A DNA stretch of 64,000 nt from Peribacillus muralis (GTDB lineage: Bacteria > Bacillota > Bacilli > Bacillales > DSM-1321): NCBI RefSeq assembly GCF_001645685.2, contig NZ_CP017080.1:2036001-2100000 (forward strand). Reading direction: 5' to 3'. The notes beneath the pieces are model-generated. The model worked only from the letters and a program-made list of their open reading frames with translations. It did not search any database and was not told the origin of the DNA. A program made the translations under genes and the position numbers. Below, piece by piece: positions 27,351-35,908 of the stretch; the stretch's first letter is position 1; the number at the start of each line of letters is the position of its first letter.

Positions 27351-27425
27351 GAAACGGAACTTCGGCACGGTGCACATTTCAAATGCTGCACCCTTGTGCG
27401 AAAATCATGAGAAAGGGTGGAAGGA

Positions 27426-28439
27426 ATGAAGGGAATAATCGGGCTGCAACGGAATTATTTTAAAGAAAGCCGTACAGCATTTTTTACTAACGAAGAATTC
27501 AGTGTTACCTTATTCCGCTATCAATCAGGAATTGAAGCGATTGAGGTAACCAATTCAAGGGGCAGGATGGTGGTTCTTCCATACATGGGCCAGATGATTT
27601 GGGATTTGGAGTTTGACGGTGTAGATCTTAAAATGAAGAGTATGTTTGACCAGCCCAAAAAAGCTGATAGCGTCATAGATACATATGGTTGCTTTGCTTT
27701 CCATTCAGGGCTAATCAGCAATGGCTGTCCGGGAGCTGATGATGACCATGAAATGCATGGAGAAATGCCCTGTGCAGAGATGGACAGTGCTTGGCTGGAA
27801 ATAACCGATACGTCCGTGAAAATTTGTGGACGGACCGAATATATAAAAGGTTTCGGCCACCATTATCTAGCTTCTCCGAGTGTTGAAATGTTCAAAGCGA
27901 AAGGGTCGATTCAAATGACCATGGCTGTGAAAAATCTATCGGGCGAAGTGATGCCTCTACAGTATATGTGCCATACAAACTATGCTTACTTGGATAATGC
28001 CGAAATGAAGCAGAATATCCCGAACAGCGCTTTCAAGCTAAGGGGGTCGATTCCGAAGCATGTTAAACCGACCGATAAATGGCTGGATTACAATAAGAAA
28101 CTATTAAATGGACAGGAATCAATTAACGCATTAAACGATCCTGGAATGTATGATCCCGAAATCGTGTTTTTTGCAGATGAGCTGAATCTTTATCAGGAAG
28201 TAGCGGTATTCGAGATGGCTTCTCCTGAGGGAATCACGTTTTTCACCAGCTTTTCGACAGCGGAATTGAACTACGCCACAAGGTGGTTATTGCATAACGC
28301 CAATCAGCATGTTGCTTCATTCGTGCTGCCTGCGACATGCCGTCCAGAAGGTTTCAGCGCCGCAGAAAACGCAGGAACGTTGATGATGTTAAGCGCTGGG
28401 GAAGAGAGGAATTTCACGATTGTAACCGGAAAGAAATAA
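27426..28439 (+). CDS. deoX: DUF4432 aldose-epimerase-like protein (DeoX-like)
   Basis: 337 aa, galactose-mutarotase-like beta sandwich of the DUF4432 type (VVLPYMGQMIWDLEFDGVDL, then CPGADDDHEMHGEMP). It may interconvert deoxyribose anomers before phosphorylation, but this is not proven for the family. ATG 27426 is used rather than the in-frame GTG at 27417. It lies directly before the kinase, 13 bp apart, in the deoxyribose operon; a protein of this kind accompanies deoK and deoP in Salmonella, as I recall. Confidence 0.78.
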   Translation: MKGIIGLQRNYFKESRTAFFTNEEFSVTLFRYQSGIEAIEVTNSRGRMVVLPYMGQMIWDLEFDGVDLKMKSMFDQPKKADSVIDTYGCFAFHSGLISNGCPGADDDHEMHGEMPCAEMDSAWLEITDTSVKICGRTEYIKGFGHHYLASPSVEMFKAKGSIQMTMAVKNLSGEVMPLQYMCHTNYAYLDNAEMKQNIPNSAFKLRGSIPKHVKPTDKWLDYNKKLLNGQESINALNDPGMYDPEIVFFADELNLYQEVAVFEMASPEGITFFTSFSTAELNYATRWLLHNANQHVASFVLPATCRPEGFSAAENAGTLMMLSAGEERNFTIVTGKK

Positions 28440-28452
28440 GGAGGAATAATAA

Positions 28453-29373
28453 ATGGACATAGCGGTAATTGGATCAAATATGGTGGATTTGATCGCCTAC
28501 ATCGATGACATGCCGAAAGAAGGGGAAACACTTGAGGCACCGGATTTCAAGATAGGCTGCGGAGGCAAAGGTGCGAACCAAGCGGTTGCCGCTGCCAAAA
28601 TGGGCTCAAAGGTGATGATGATAACGAAGGTCGGGGATGATCTTTTTGCGGATAACACCATTCAAAATCTTGAAAGCCATGGAATCGATACGGAATTCAC
28701 CAGTAAAGTGACTGGCACATCAAGCGGTGTGGCACCGATTTTTGTCGATCAAGAATCAAAAAACCGCATCCTGATTATTAAAGGAGCAAACCAGCACTTG
28801 CTGCCGGCGGATGTCGACCGTGCCGCTGAAAAGCTTAAGAAAGCTTCCTTGATCGTTCTTCAACTTGAAATTCCGCTTCCGACCGTTTACCGTGCGATTG
28901 ATTTTGGGTGCGAACATAATATTCCTGTCATCTTAAATCCTGCCCCTGCATCAAAAGAGCTTGATTTTGATTATGTATGCAAAAGTGACTTTTTTATTCC
29001 GAATGAGAGCGAACTGGAGATTTTAACGGGCATGCCTATTGCTACAGATGAACAAATTAAGGAAGCGGCGTCCATTCTACTGAATAAGGGCGTTAAAAAT
29101 GTAATCGTAACGATGGGAAACCGTGGCGTCATGTGGGTAACGAAGGAGAAAAACGTAAAGGTTCGGTCAGAAAAAGTGGCAGCGGTCGATACAACCGGAG
29201 CGGGAGATGCCTTCATAGGCTGCTTTGCCCACTTCATTGTGAAAAATGGTGACGTGCTCATGTCCATAAAAAAGGCTGCAGCCTTTGCCGGATTAAGTGT
29301 CACAAAAAGGGGAACACAGTCGTCTTATCCAACGAGAGAGGAATTAGAGGTGTTCATAACCTCGCGAACATGA
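28453..29373 (+). CDS. deoK: Deoxyribokinase (PfkB/ribokinase family)
   Basis: 306 aa PfkB-fold kinase with GCGGKGANQAVAAAKMG near the N-terminus and the anion-hole/catalytic base DTTGAGDAF. Residues 7-12 read GSNMVD. Met10 is the residue reported to set deoxyribose over ribose specificity in Salmonella DeoK (Asn14 in ribokinase), and the length (306 aa) is also the same. It phosphorylates 2-deoxyribose to the 5-phosphate, the substrate of DeoC. Last gene of the operon, with a strong terminator. Confidence 0.92.
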   Translation: MDIAVIGSNMVDLIAYIDDMPKEGETLEAPDFKIGCGGKGANQAVAAAKMGSKVMMITKVGDDLFADNTIQNLESHGIDTEFTSKVTGTSSGVAPIFVDQESKNRILIIKGANQHLLPADVDRAAEKLKKASLIVLQLEIPLPTVYRAIDFGCEHNIPVILNPAPASKELDFDYVCKSDFFIPNESELEILTGMPIATDEQIKEAASILLNKGVKNVIVTMGNRGVMWVTKEKNVKVRSEKVAAVDTTGAGDAFIGCFAHFIVKNGDVLMSIKKAAAFAGLSVTKRGTQSSYPTREELEVFITSRT

Positions 29374-29390
29374 AACAATAGATTGGGAGT

Positions 29391-29428
29391 ACAGGTGGCA
29401 TGGTTTTTGCCACCTGTCTTATTTTTTA
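29391..29428 (+). terminator. Terminator of the deoxyribose operon
   Basis: ACAGGTGGCA (29391-29400) pairs with TGCCACCTGT (29408-29417), followed by T-rich sequence. Confidence 0.92.
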
Positions 29429-29607
29429 TATGATTAATCAACTACATGAAGGAGCACTTCTAGGATTTTTTTATGATTGTACAAGCCATTTTCACTTAAA
29501 TCCATAGCATGTTAGTAAAGAAATACTTGATGAAAGGTTTCATTCACTTTCTGGGTTATATGAATTTCTTCATTACGACCTTCACCCACATATACAGTAA
29601 AAAGGAG

Positions 29608-29618
29608 ACGTTTACATT
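29608..29618 (+). promoter_or_regulatory. Half-operator match before the kinase-like gene
   Basis: ACGTTTACATT is identical to the right-hand part of both LacI-type operators and lies immediately before the ATG, as at the second operator. The left half is absent. Confidence 0.35.
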
Positions 29619-30191
29619 ATGTTGCTAAATAACAATGGAAATGAAAAAGGCCAACAGCTGAATAACGGTTCCATGCTGCTACGGGAAGAGATGCAAGCCA
29701 TTGACTCTTGGATAGCAAAAATGGGGAAACACCATTTTTTTGACACGACAGCACAAAGGATGATTTCCGTTACAACCACACTGAACCTCCAGTATGAAAT
29801 AGTGGGGCATGGCTTAAATCGAATCGTTTATGACCTGAATAATGGCTTTATATTGAAAGTTGCCCTGTCCGAAGTGGGACTGATGGCCAACGCAAATGAA
29901 GCTTATATCTATAACCATTGCAGGGAGGAAGTTAGAAAGTATATATGTCCAGTTAGTGAATTCGGTTCTGGCTGGATCATCATGAAGAAAATGGACACGA
30001 GCGTGCGGCATGCAGTCATTGATTATACGAAGCTGATCAAACTCGAGTTTATATTCCTGAAATACGGCATGCTCCCCATAGATTTGCGAATCGCAAATGT
30101 CGCCTTTTCCGAAGAAAATAAAATGGTGGTCATCGATTATGGCCTATTCACGATGGATCTCAAAAGCCCTGTGCTGCGCTGGTTCGTGTGA
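29619..30191 (+). CDS. Small protein-kinase-like protein
   Basis: 190 aa. I do not recognise a named family, but kinase-fold landmarks occur in the right order: a glycine-rich turn VGHGLNRIVYD, a lysine in FILKVAL, a glutamate in NEAYIYNH, a catalytic-loop-like PIDLRIANV (Asp and Asn spaced as in DxxxxN), and a metal-binding IDYGLF. It is about half the size of a normal kinase domain and lacks the C-terminal lobe extension. ATG 29619 follows AAAGGAG. It stands alone between the deoxyribose operon and the sulfur cluster. Confidence 0.6.
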   Translation: MLLNNNGNEKGQQLNNGSMLLREEMQAIDSWIAKMGKHHFFDTTAQRMISVTTTLNLQYEIVGHGLNRIVYDLNNGFILKVALSEVGLMANANEAYIYNHCREEVRKYICPVSEFGSGWIIMKKMDTSVRHAVIDYTKLIKLEFIFLKYGMLPIDLRIANVAFSEENKMVVIDYGLFTMDLKSPVLRWFV

Positions 30192-30431
30192 AGGTTTTGA
30201 AGGTTCACATCCTTCTGATTGAATGATGACCTTTGCGAGCTGTATGCATCTGGTCTTTTTATGAGCTTTCCCGCCTTACTTATAATTGGCCCGATAGCTG
30301 ATGATTATTAGAAAGGAAAATCTTTCTTAATAATGGGGAAATGTACAAGGTAAAATACTTACCACAAGCCGAATTCACGAGTAAATAGCTTTTACTTACG
30401 AGTAAAGTTATGGCACTTACTCTTTTGAGTG

Positions 30432-30476
30432 TTGACGTCCTATTTTTTTTAGCATAAAATATACCCGCAGGGGTAT
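30432..30476 (+). promoter_or_regulatory. Promoter with CstR/CsoR-type operator for the sulfane-sulfur cluster
   Basis: TTGACG (30432-30437) and TAAAAT (30455-30460) are 17 bp apart. Directly after the -10, ATACCCGCAGGGGTAT (30461-30476) is an inverted repeat of the ATACC-N-GGTAT kind bound by CsoR-family repressors, including the persulfide sensor CstR. Confidence 0.8.
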
Positions 30477-30503
30477 AAAATCAAGAGAGGAGACAAAACA
30501 TAT

Positions 30504-30983
30504 ATGACTGAGCAGAAAAAAACGACAATCATCTTATTTAGTGGTGATTATGATAAGACAATGGCAGCTTACATTATTGCAAATGGTGCCGCAGCCTACG
30601 ATCATGAAGTGACCATCTTCCATACATTCTGGGGATTGAATGCATTGAGGAAGGAAGAGCCGTTGAAGGTGAAAAAAGGGCGGCTTGAGAAAATGTTTGC
30701 CAAAATGATGCCGCGTGGTGCGGATAAGATGGGTTTATCCCAATTGAATTTTGCTGGGATGGGACCTAAAATGATCAAACATGTGATGAAAAAACATAAT
30801 GCGATGTCACTGCCGCATTTAATCGAGCTGGCTCAAGAACAAGAGGTGAAACTAATTGCCTGTACGATGACAATGGATTTGCTCGGGTTGCAACAAGAGG
30901 AATTATTGGATGGAATCGAGTATGCAGGTGTGGCAGCTTATTTAGCTGAAGCTGAGGATGGGAATGTAAACTTATTCATTTAA
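30504..30983 (+). CDS. yrkE: DsrE/DsrF-like sulfur-transfer protein (YrkE)
   Basis: 159 aa, DsrE-like fold: TTIILFSGDYDKTMAAYIIA at the N-terminus and a conserved CTMTMDLLG cysteine stretch near residue 120, the likely persulfide carrier. It matches B. subtilis YrkE in size and in position at the head of a yrkE-yrkF-yrkH-yrkI-yrkJ series. It probably receives or hands on sulfane sulfur in the cytoplasm. Expression is from the CstR-type promoter just upstream. Confidence 0.87.
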   Translation: MTEQKKTTIILFSGDYDKTMAAYIIANGAAAYDHEVTIFHTFWGLNALRKEEPLKVKKGRLEKMFAKMMPRGADKMGLSQLNFAGMGPKMIKHVMKKHNAMSLPHLIELAQEQEVKLIACTMTMDLLGLQQEELLDGIEYAGVAAYLAEAEDGNVNLFI

Positions 30984-31121
30984 GGGTTTCCATACGCGTA
31001 TAAAAAAGGGAGCAATCCGTTGATGTCCGTACTACGGATGAATATGAGCATAACAAAAGGGAAGAGCTATCGATGTAATAGCGCCAAGAGTTCCTGTCGT
31101 TAATTAGAGGAGGTATAAAAA

Positions 31122-31418
31122 ATGAGAGAAATATTGACCAATGAAGTGAATGATCTAATGAATGAGAACAAGCCAGTACATGTCATCGATGTGCGTGAAG
31201 TGGATGAGGTGAAGGCAGGGAAGATTCCCGGTGCGATGAACATCCCATTGGCTTTAGTGGAATTTACCATGCAAGACCTGGATAAATCAAAAGAGTACAT
31301 CTTAGTCTGTCGTTCGGGGGGCAGAAGTTCAAGGGCAGCACTGCTACTAGAGGAACGTGGATATAAAGTGCTGAACATGGTGGGGGGCATGGATGAATGG
31401 AAGGGTGCAACGGAATGA
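31122..31418 (+). CDS. Single-domain rhodanese
   Basis: 98 aa rhodanese with the active-site loop CRSGGRS (C63) and the closing GGMDEWKG helix. It moves sulfane sulfur between persulfides, thiosulfate and thiol acceptors. ATG 31122 has GAGGAGG nine bases upstream. This stand-alone rhodanese lies between the YrkE- and YrkF-like genes. Confidence 0.92.
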   Translation: MREILTNEVNDLMNENKPVHVIDVREVDEVKAGKIPGAMNIPLALVEFTMQDLDKSKEYILVCRSGGRSSRAALLLEERGYKVLNMVGGMDEWKGATE

Positions 31419-31470
31419 ATTTTTTGACCTTTTATATACCCCGACCCCTATTAACTGAACGAGGAGGAAA

Positions 31471-32046
31471 ATGATGATTACAACTAATTCCGTATGTGAT
31501 GCAAAAGGTTTGGCCTGTCCTATGCCCATCGTAAAAACGAAAAAAGCGATGAACAATCTGGAAGCTGGAGGCGTCCTTGAGGTTCAAGCGACTGATAAAG
31601 GATCAACGGCCGATTTGAAGGCATGGGCCGAAAGTACAGGTCATCAATATTTGGGAACGGTGGAAGAAGGGATGGTTTTGAAACATTATCTTCGCAAAGC
31701 TAGTGTTGAAGATCAACAAGAACAAATCCATGAAAAGATCATTACAAATGAAATGCTTCTGAAAAAAATCGAAGCAAAGAAAAACACGATCATCCTTGAT
31801 GTAAGAGAAAGGGCAGAGTATGCTTTCAATCATATCCCAACGGCTATATCCTTTCCAATAGGTGAGTTGGAACAACGTTTGGAGGAACTGGATAAAGAAG
31901 CTGAGCTTTTTGTCATTTGCCGTACTGGCAGCCGTAGTGACCTTGCTGCCCAAAAACTAACGGCAGCAGGATTTAAAGAAGTCATCAATGTTTTACCTGG
32001 CATGAACCAGTGGAGTGGTCCTTCACAAGAATCAATTCAAAAGTAA
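31471..32046 (+). CDS. yrkF: TusA-rhodanese fusion protein (YrkF)
   Basis: 191 aa with two domains: an N-terminal TusA domain (CPMPI, C16; residues 1-75) and a C-terminal rhodanese domain (residues 85-185) with C150 in VICRTGSRS. The fusion lets a persulfide pass directly from rhodanese to TusA. An imperfect half-site (TATACCCC, 31426-31433) lies before the gene. The layout is the same as B. subtilis YrkF. Confidence 0.92.
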   Translation: MMITTNSVCDAKGLACPMPIVKTKKAMNNLEAGGVLEVQATDKGSTADLKAWAESTGHQYLGTVEEGMVLKHYLRKASVEDQQEQIHEKIITNEMLLKKIEAKKNTIILDVRERAEYAFNHIPTAISFPIGELEQRLEELDKEAELFVICRTGSRSDLAAQKLTAAGFKEVINVLPGMNQWSGPSQESIQK

Positions 32047-32177
32047 TCGGACATTTAGTTGTGGAATGGCCTACTTCTTTACGATTGAGTGCATTTGTGT
32101 CAATCGTTTTCATGGAAAAAAGAACATTCGTCAACTCCCCGGACGCTAATGGAGGATAAAAAAATTTAATGTAAAAT

Positions 32178-32193
32178 ATACTATAGGGGGTAT
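32178..32193 (+). promoter_or_regulatory. Second CstR/CsoR-type operator
   Basis: ATACTATAGGGGGTAT keeps the ATAC/GTAT arms and the G-rich right half of the site at 30461 and overlaps a TATACT -10-like hexamer. It precedes the yrkH-like gene, suggesting a second promoter of the same regulon. Confidence 0.6.
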
Positions 32194-32198
32194 TTTAA

Positions 32199-33326
32199 AT
32201 GACCTTTAAATCGATGACTGCAGCGGAGGTTGCAAGGAAGGTAATCAATGAAGATGAATTATTCATTTTGGATGTTAGAAATGGAACGGACTTTTTCGAT
32301 TGGAAAATTGAAGGGGAAAAGTTTGAACTCCTTAATATTCCATACTTTGATTTATTGGAAGGTGTGGAAGGAATAATCGAACGAATTCCGGAAAACAAGG
32401 ACATTCTGGTGGTTTGTGCTAAGGAAGGCTCATCAATAATGGTGGCTGAGATGCTGTCTGAGGCTGGGCTTCATGTTGCTTATTTAAAGGGGGGCATGAA
32501 AGCGTGGAGTGAGCACTTGGAACCGGTGAAGATCGGAACATTGACTGATGGCGGAGAAATTTATCAATTTGTTCGTCACGGCAAAGGGTGTTTATCTTAC
32601 CTGGTCGTATCCAATGGCGAAGCTGCCGTAATTGATTCCACAAGAATGATCGATGTTTATCTCGATTTTGCCGAAAGCATAGGCGCAAAAATCAAGCATG
32701 TGTTTGATACACATCTACATGCTGACCATATTTCTGGGGGACGAAATATAGCAAAAAAGACAAATGCAACTTACTGGCTGCCAACAAAAGATGCAACGGA
32801 AGTAACGTTTGATTACGAGCCATTGGAGAGCGGAACAGTGATTACGATCGGTCATACCGCGATTGATATCCATGCCTTATATTCTCCAGGCCACACGATA
32901 GGCTCGACATCATTCGTCATCGATGAAAAATACCTGCTTTCGGGAGACATCCTATTCATTGGCTCCATCGGCAGACCGGACTTAGCAGGCTTGGGTGATG
33001 ATTGGGTAGTCGATTTGAGAGAAACGCTATATATACGTTATAGAGAACTATCAGAAGAGTTAATTGTATTACCCTCACATTTCATGATTCATGAAGAATT
33101 GAATGATGATGGTAGTGTCGCCAAAAAGCTAGGCTATTTATTTGCTGAGAATCATGGATTGAACATAACAGATGAGTCAGAGTTCAGAGCATTGGTAACG
33201 GGTAATTTACCGCCTCAACCAAATGCTTATCAAGAAATTCGAGAAACTAATATGGGCAAAATCCAACCGAATGATGAAAAACAGCGCGAAATGGAAATTG
33301 GACCAAATCGCTGTGCCGTTCGTTAA
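32199..33326 (+). CDS. yrkH: Rhodanese-metallo-beta-lactamase protein, persulfide dioxygenase-like (YrkH)
   Basis: 375 aa. Residues 1-105 form a rhodanese domain with C73 in VCAKEGSS. Residues 115-335 form an ETHE1/CstB-like metallo-beta-lactamase domain with [11 protein letters not shown] (H172, H174, D176, H177), SPGHTIGS and LPSHF metal ligands. Such proteins oxidise glutathione, bacillithiol or CoA persulfide to sulfite. The domain order (rhodanese first) differs from staphylococcal CstB and matches B. subtilis YrkH. It is the detoxifying step of the cluster. Confidence 0.9.
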   Translation: MTFKSMTAAEVARKVINEDELFILDVRNGTDFFDWKIEGEKFELLNIPYFDLLEGVEGIIERIPENKDILVVCAKEGSSIMVAEMLSEAGLHVAYLKGGMKAWSEHLEPVKIGTLTDGGEIYQFVRHGKGCLSYLVVSNGEAAVIDSTRMIDVYLDFAESIGAKIKHVFDTHLHADHISGGRNIAKKTNATYWLPTKDATEVTFDYEPLESGTVITIGHTAIDIHALYSPGHTIGSTSFVIDEKYLLSGDILFIGSIGRPDLAGLGDDWVVDLRETLYIRYRELSEELIVLPSHFMIHEELNDDGSVAKKLGYLFAENHGLNITDESEFRALVTGNLPPQPNAYQEIRETNMGKIQPNDEKQREMEIGPNRCAVR

Positions 33327-33359
33327 GTAAAAATGATACTTGATAAGGAGAGATATGGG

Positions 33360-33587
33360 ATGATATCAGATAAAGTATTGGATGCCACAGGGCTTGCTTG
33401 CCCAATGCCGATCATTAAAACGAAAAAAGCGATGAATGAAATGGTGCAGGGGCACGTGCTGGAGATACATGTAACTGATAAAGGAGCTAAAGCCGACTTG
33501 GCCGCTTGGTCAAAATCAGGCGGTCATGAATTAATCGATACAGCGATGGATAATGATATACTGAAAGTTTGGATCAAAAAAGGTTAA
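33360..33587 (+). CDS. yrkI: TusA-like sulfur carrier (YrkI)
   Basis: 75 aa with the CPMPI motif (C14). ATG 33360 follows AAGGAGAG, so I reject the in-frame start at 33333. It is nearly the same as the N-terminal domain of the TusA-rhodanese fusion (shared CPMPI and KTKKAMN), indicating duplication within the cluster. It is distinct from the TusA beside the YeeE transporter, which has CPFPL. Confidence 0.92.
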   Translation: MISDKVLDATGLACPMPIIKTKKAMNEMVQGHVLEIHVTDKGAKADLAAWSKSGGHELIDTAMDNDILKVWIKKG

Positions 33588-33639
33588 AGAAGTGGAGGGG
33601 ACCTTGTAGGTTCCCTTATTTTTAAGGGAGGCAAGTAAT

Positions 33640-34419
33640 ATGGATATCGCTTTTATCATGACCATCTTTCTGATTGGATTCATAGGTTCATACATGTCCG
33701 GTATGCTCGGTATTGGCGGTGCGATCATTAATTACCCATTGCTTCTATTCGTTCCTCCCATTTTCGGTTTTGGGGCATTTAGTGCACATGATGTAACAGG
33801 TATAAGTGCTGTGCAAGTTTTGTTTGCTTCCATTGGAGGGGTTTGGAGCTATCGGAAAAGCGGACATGTAAATAAAACGCTCATTCTTTATATGGGAAGC
33901 AGCGTGTTGATCGGAAGCATGTTCGGAAGTTTCGGATCACGAGCGATGTCGGAAAACGGAGTGAATATTGTCTATGGTGTTTTGGCGGTGGTCGCTGCCT
34001 TCATGATGGTCATTCCGAGAAAAAGTATGGATGTTGTTACTGAGGAACATGTGAGCTTTAACAAATGGCTTGCGGCCGTCCTTGCTTTTGTCGTTGGTTT
34101 AGGGGCAGGAATAGTCGGGGCAGGAGGCGGTTTTTTATTAGTCCCGATCATGCTCATCGTGTTAAGGATCCCGACCAGGGTCACCATCGCGTCTTCACTG
34201 GCAATCACGCTCATCTCATCCATCGGTGCGACGGCAGGGAAAATCACGACTGGACAAGTTGCTTTCTATCCCGCCCTGATCATCATTGCAGCTAGTTTAA
34301 TAGCAGCACCACTTGGGGCGATGGCTGGCAAAAAAATGAATGTAAAAGTCCTGCAAGCCATACTGGCTCTCTTGATCTTAGCGACGGCTGTGAAAACCTG
34401 GCTGCAAATCATGTCATGA
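33640..34419 (+). CDS. yrkJ: TauE/SafE sulfite or sulfur-anion exporter (YrkJ)
   Basis: 259 aa, about eight helices, with the TauE/SafE twin motif: [15 protein letters not shown] in the N-terminal half and [17 protein letters not shown] in the C-terminal half. It likely exports sulfite or thiosulfate made by the dioxygenase and rhodanese upstream. Last gene of the sulfane-sulfur cluster; a terminator follows. Confidence 0.9.
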   Translation: MDIAFIMTIFLIGFIGSYMSGMLGIGGAIINYPLLLFVPPIFGFGAFSAHDVTGISAVQVLFASIGGVWSYRKSGHVNKTLILYMGSSVLIGSMFGSFGSRAMSENGVNIVYGVLAVVAAFMMVIPRKSMDVVTEEHVSFNKWLAAVLAFVVGLGAGIVGAGGGFLLVPIMLIVLRIPTRVTIASSLAITLISSIGATAGKITTGQVAFYPALIIIAASLIAAPLGAMAGKKMNVKVLQAILALLILATAVKTWLQIMS

Positions 34420-34547
34420 GATGACTTGGGGATATGGAAGGTGTCGAAAGAAAGTATGGGGGAATTGTACAACAGCTGCTGTTCATATTAAACGAACCTG
34501 AAATATTGGAGACACCCCCCATTAAAATGGAGGTTGTCTCCAGTCTG

Positions 34548-34578
34548 AAACCCCGTTTTCGTAAAACGGGGTTTTTTA
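34548..34578 (+). terminator. Terminator of the sulfane-sulfur cluster
   Basis: AAACCCCGTTTT and AAAACGGGGTTT pair around a three-base loop and lead into T residues. It touches the 3' end of the convergent XRE gene. Confidence 0.92.
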
Positions 34579-35130
34579 TTTTGGATAATATAAAATCATG
34601 CTTAACCGAGTCAACGTTCCGCCGCTATTAAGGTAGGCATGTGGCTTATCGGCCTTGAATCTGATGGAATCGCCATTTTTCAATATGTATTCATCATCAT
34701 TTAAGCGGACAGTCAGCTCACCTTCAAAAATAGTCAGAAATTCCTCGGTTCCTTCTTGATGTGAATCGGCACGATGATATCCACCTGCTTCGATCTCGAT
34801 CGAATAGACCTCAAAACGTTTATCAGCTTCGAAGGGAAAGTGAGGAAAAACGAGATATTTGCCGTCGTCTTCAGTTAAGGTTCGAATGTCACTTTTAAGA
34901 ACGACCGTTGTATCTGGCCGGGGATGATCGATTAGCGAAGAAAAGGAGATCTTTAAACCATTGGCAATTTTCCAGATCGTTGTGATGGTGGGACTCGATT
35001 CTCCTCGTTCAATTTGGCCTATCATGGTTTTGCTAACGCCCGTCAGCTCTGCAACCTTCTCAAGGCTTAACTTTTTACCTTCTCTAAAGGCTTTTAAGTT
35101 TTTCGCAAGTATAAAATTTATTTCTTCCAT
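34576..35130 (-). CDS. XRE-family regulator with cupin domain
   Basis: 184 aa: N-terminal helix-turn-helix (SLEKVAELTGVSKTMIGQIE, residues 22-41) and C-terminal cupin (GTEEFLTIFEGELTVRL, residues 126-142). Regulators of this design sense a small metabolite, often an amino acid, and repress a divergent transporter. It is divergent from a LysE exporter with 110 bp between containing a 9-bp inverted repeat. ATG 35130 follows AAAGGAG. Confidence 0.9.
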   Translation of the reverse strand: MEEINFILAKNLKAFREGKKLSLEKVAELTGVSKTMIGQIERGESSPTITTIWKIANGLKISFSSLIDHPRPDTTVVLKSDIRTLTEDDGKYLVFPHFPFEADKRFEVYSIEIEAGGYHRADSHQEGTEEFLTIFEGELTVRLNDDEYILKNGDSIRFKADKPHAYLNSGGTLTRLSMILYYPK

Positions 35131-35151
35131 GAGTGAACTCCTTTATATACA

Positions 35152-35193
35152 ATATAACGATCGTATTGTACAATAAAAAGTAAGTCGTTATAT
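35152..35193. promoter_or_regulatory. Inverted repeat in the XRE/LysE intergenic region
   Basis: ATATAACGA (35152-35160) and TCGTTATAT (35185-35193) are perfect reverse complements 24 bp apart, with the palindrome ATTGTACAAT (35165-35174) between. It probably binds the XRE-cupin protein and controls both genes. Confidence 0.6.
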
Positions 35194-35240
35194 CGTTCGT
35201 TTTAAACATTATAGCATACATTCAAAAGGGAGGCGCACCA

Positions 35241-35825
35241 ATGCCATTATTATCATTTTTACTTTATGTTTTTGTCACAAGTTTCACCCCAGGCCCCAAC
35301 AATATCATGGCCATGTTATTTGCTAACAAATACGGGTTTAAACGGACGCTGAAATTCTGTTTGGGAGTAGGAGCAGGTTTCTTTGTGATCATGATATTGT
35401 CTAGTTATTTTAATCTGCTGCTGAAAAATTTCATTCCAAAAATCGAATTTTTCATGACGATCCTCGCTGCCGTCTATATGCTGTATCTGGCAACGAAAAT
35501 AATCAAAAGTAAAAATAAAAATGAGGATGACGATGGAGATAAAAATAACCGTTTCGTTTCAGGCATGCTGCTGCAATTCATTAATCCGAAAGGGATCTTA
35601 TATGGCATAACGGCCGTTTCAACCTTTATCATTCCCTATCATTCTTCAAATGCCAGTCTGCTTTGTTTCTCCTTATTTCTAGCATTTATCGGTTTCCTGA
35701 GTACGATGAGCTGGAGTGTGTTTGGATCTCTGTTTCAAAAGTTCCTAACGAAATATAGCAGTCAGTTCAATATCGTCATGGCTTTGTTATTGGTCTATAG
35801 CGCCATATCCATTCTTGTAAGATGA
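35241..35825 (+). CDS. LysE/RhtB family amino acid exporter
   Basis: 194 aa, six helices. The family signature SFTPGPNNIMAMLFANKYGF is at the N-terminus and LLQFINPKGILYGI in the middle. It exports a basic, hydrophobic or homoserine-type amino acid. ATG 35241 follows GGGAGG. Controlled by the divergent XRE-cupin regulator (inference). Confidence 0.88.
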   Translation: MPLLSFLLYVFVTSFTPGPNNIMAMLFANKYGFKRTLKFCLGVGAGFFVIMILSSYFNLLLKNFIPKIEFFMTILAAVYMLYLATKIIKSKNKNEDDDGDKNNRFVSGMLLQFINPKGILYGITAVSTFIIPYHSSNASLLCFSLFLAFIGFLSTMSWSVFGSLFQKFLTKYSSQFNIVMALLLVYSAISILVR

Positions 35826-35860
35826 AAAGAACACTTTATATAGGAAAGAAATACGTAGAA

Positions 35861-35895
35861 AAGAAGCCTTTGAAAAATTCTAAAGGCTTCTTATT
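35861..35895. terminator. Bidirectional terminator between lysE and the membrane gene
   Basis: GAAGCCTTT pairs with AAAGGCTTC; T-rich sequence follows on both strands. Confidence 0.8.
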
Positions 35896-35908
35896 CGTTC
35901 GTCCTCTG

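Noticed and set aside
31426..31443. TATACCCC-GAC-CCCTATT as a third CstR operator before yrkF
   Set aside because: The halves are direct and not inverted, so only a half-site is supported.
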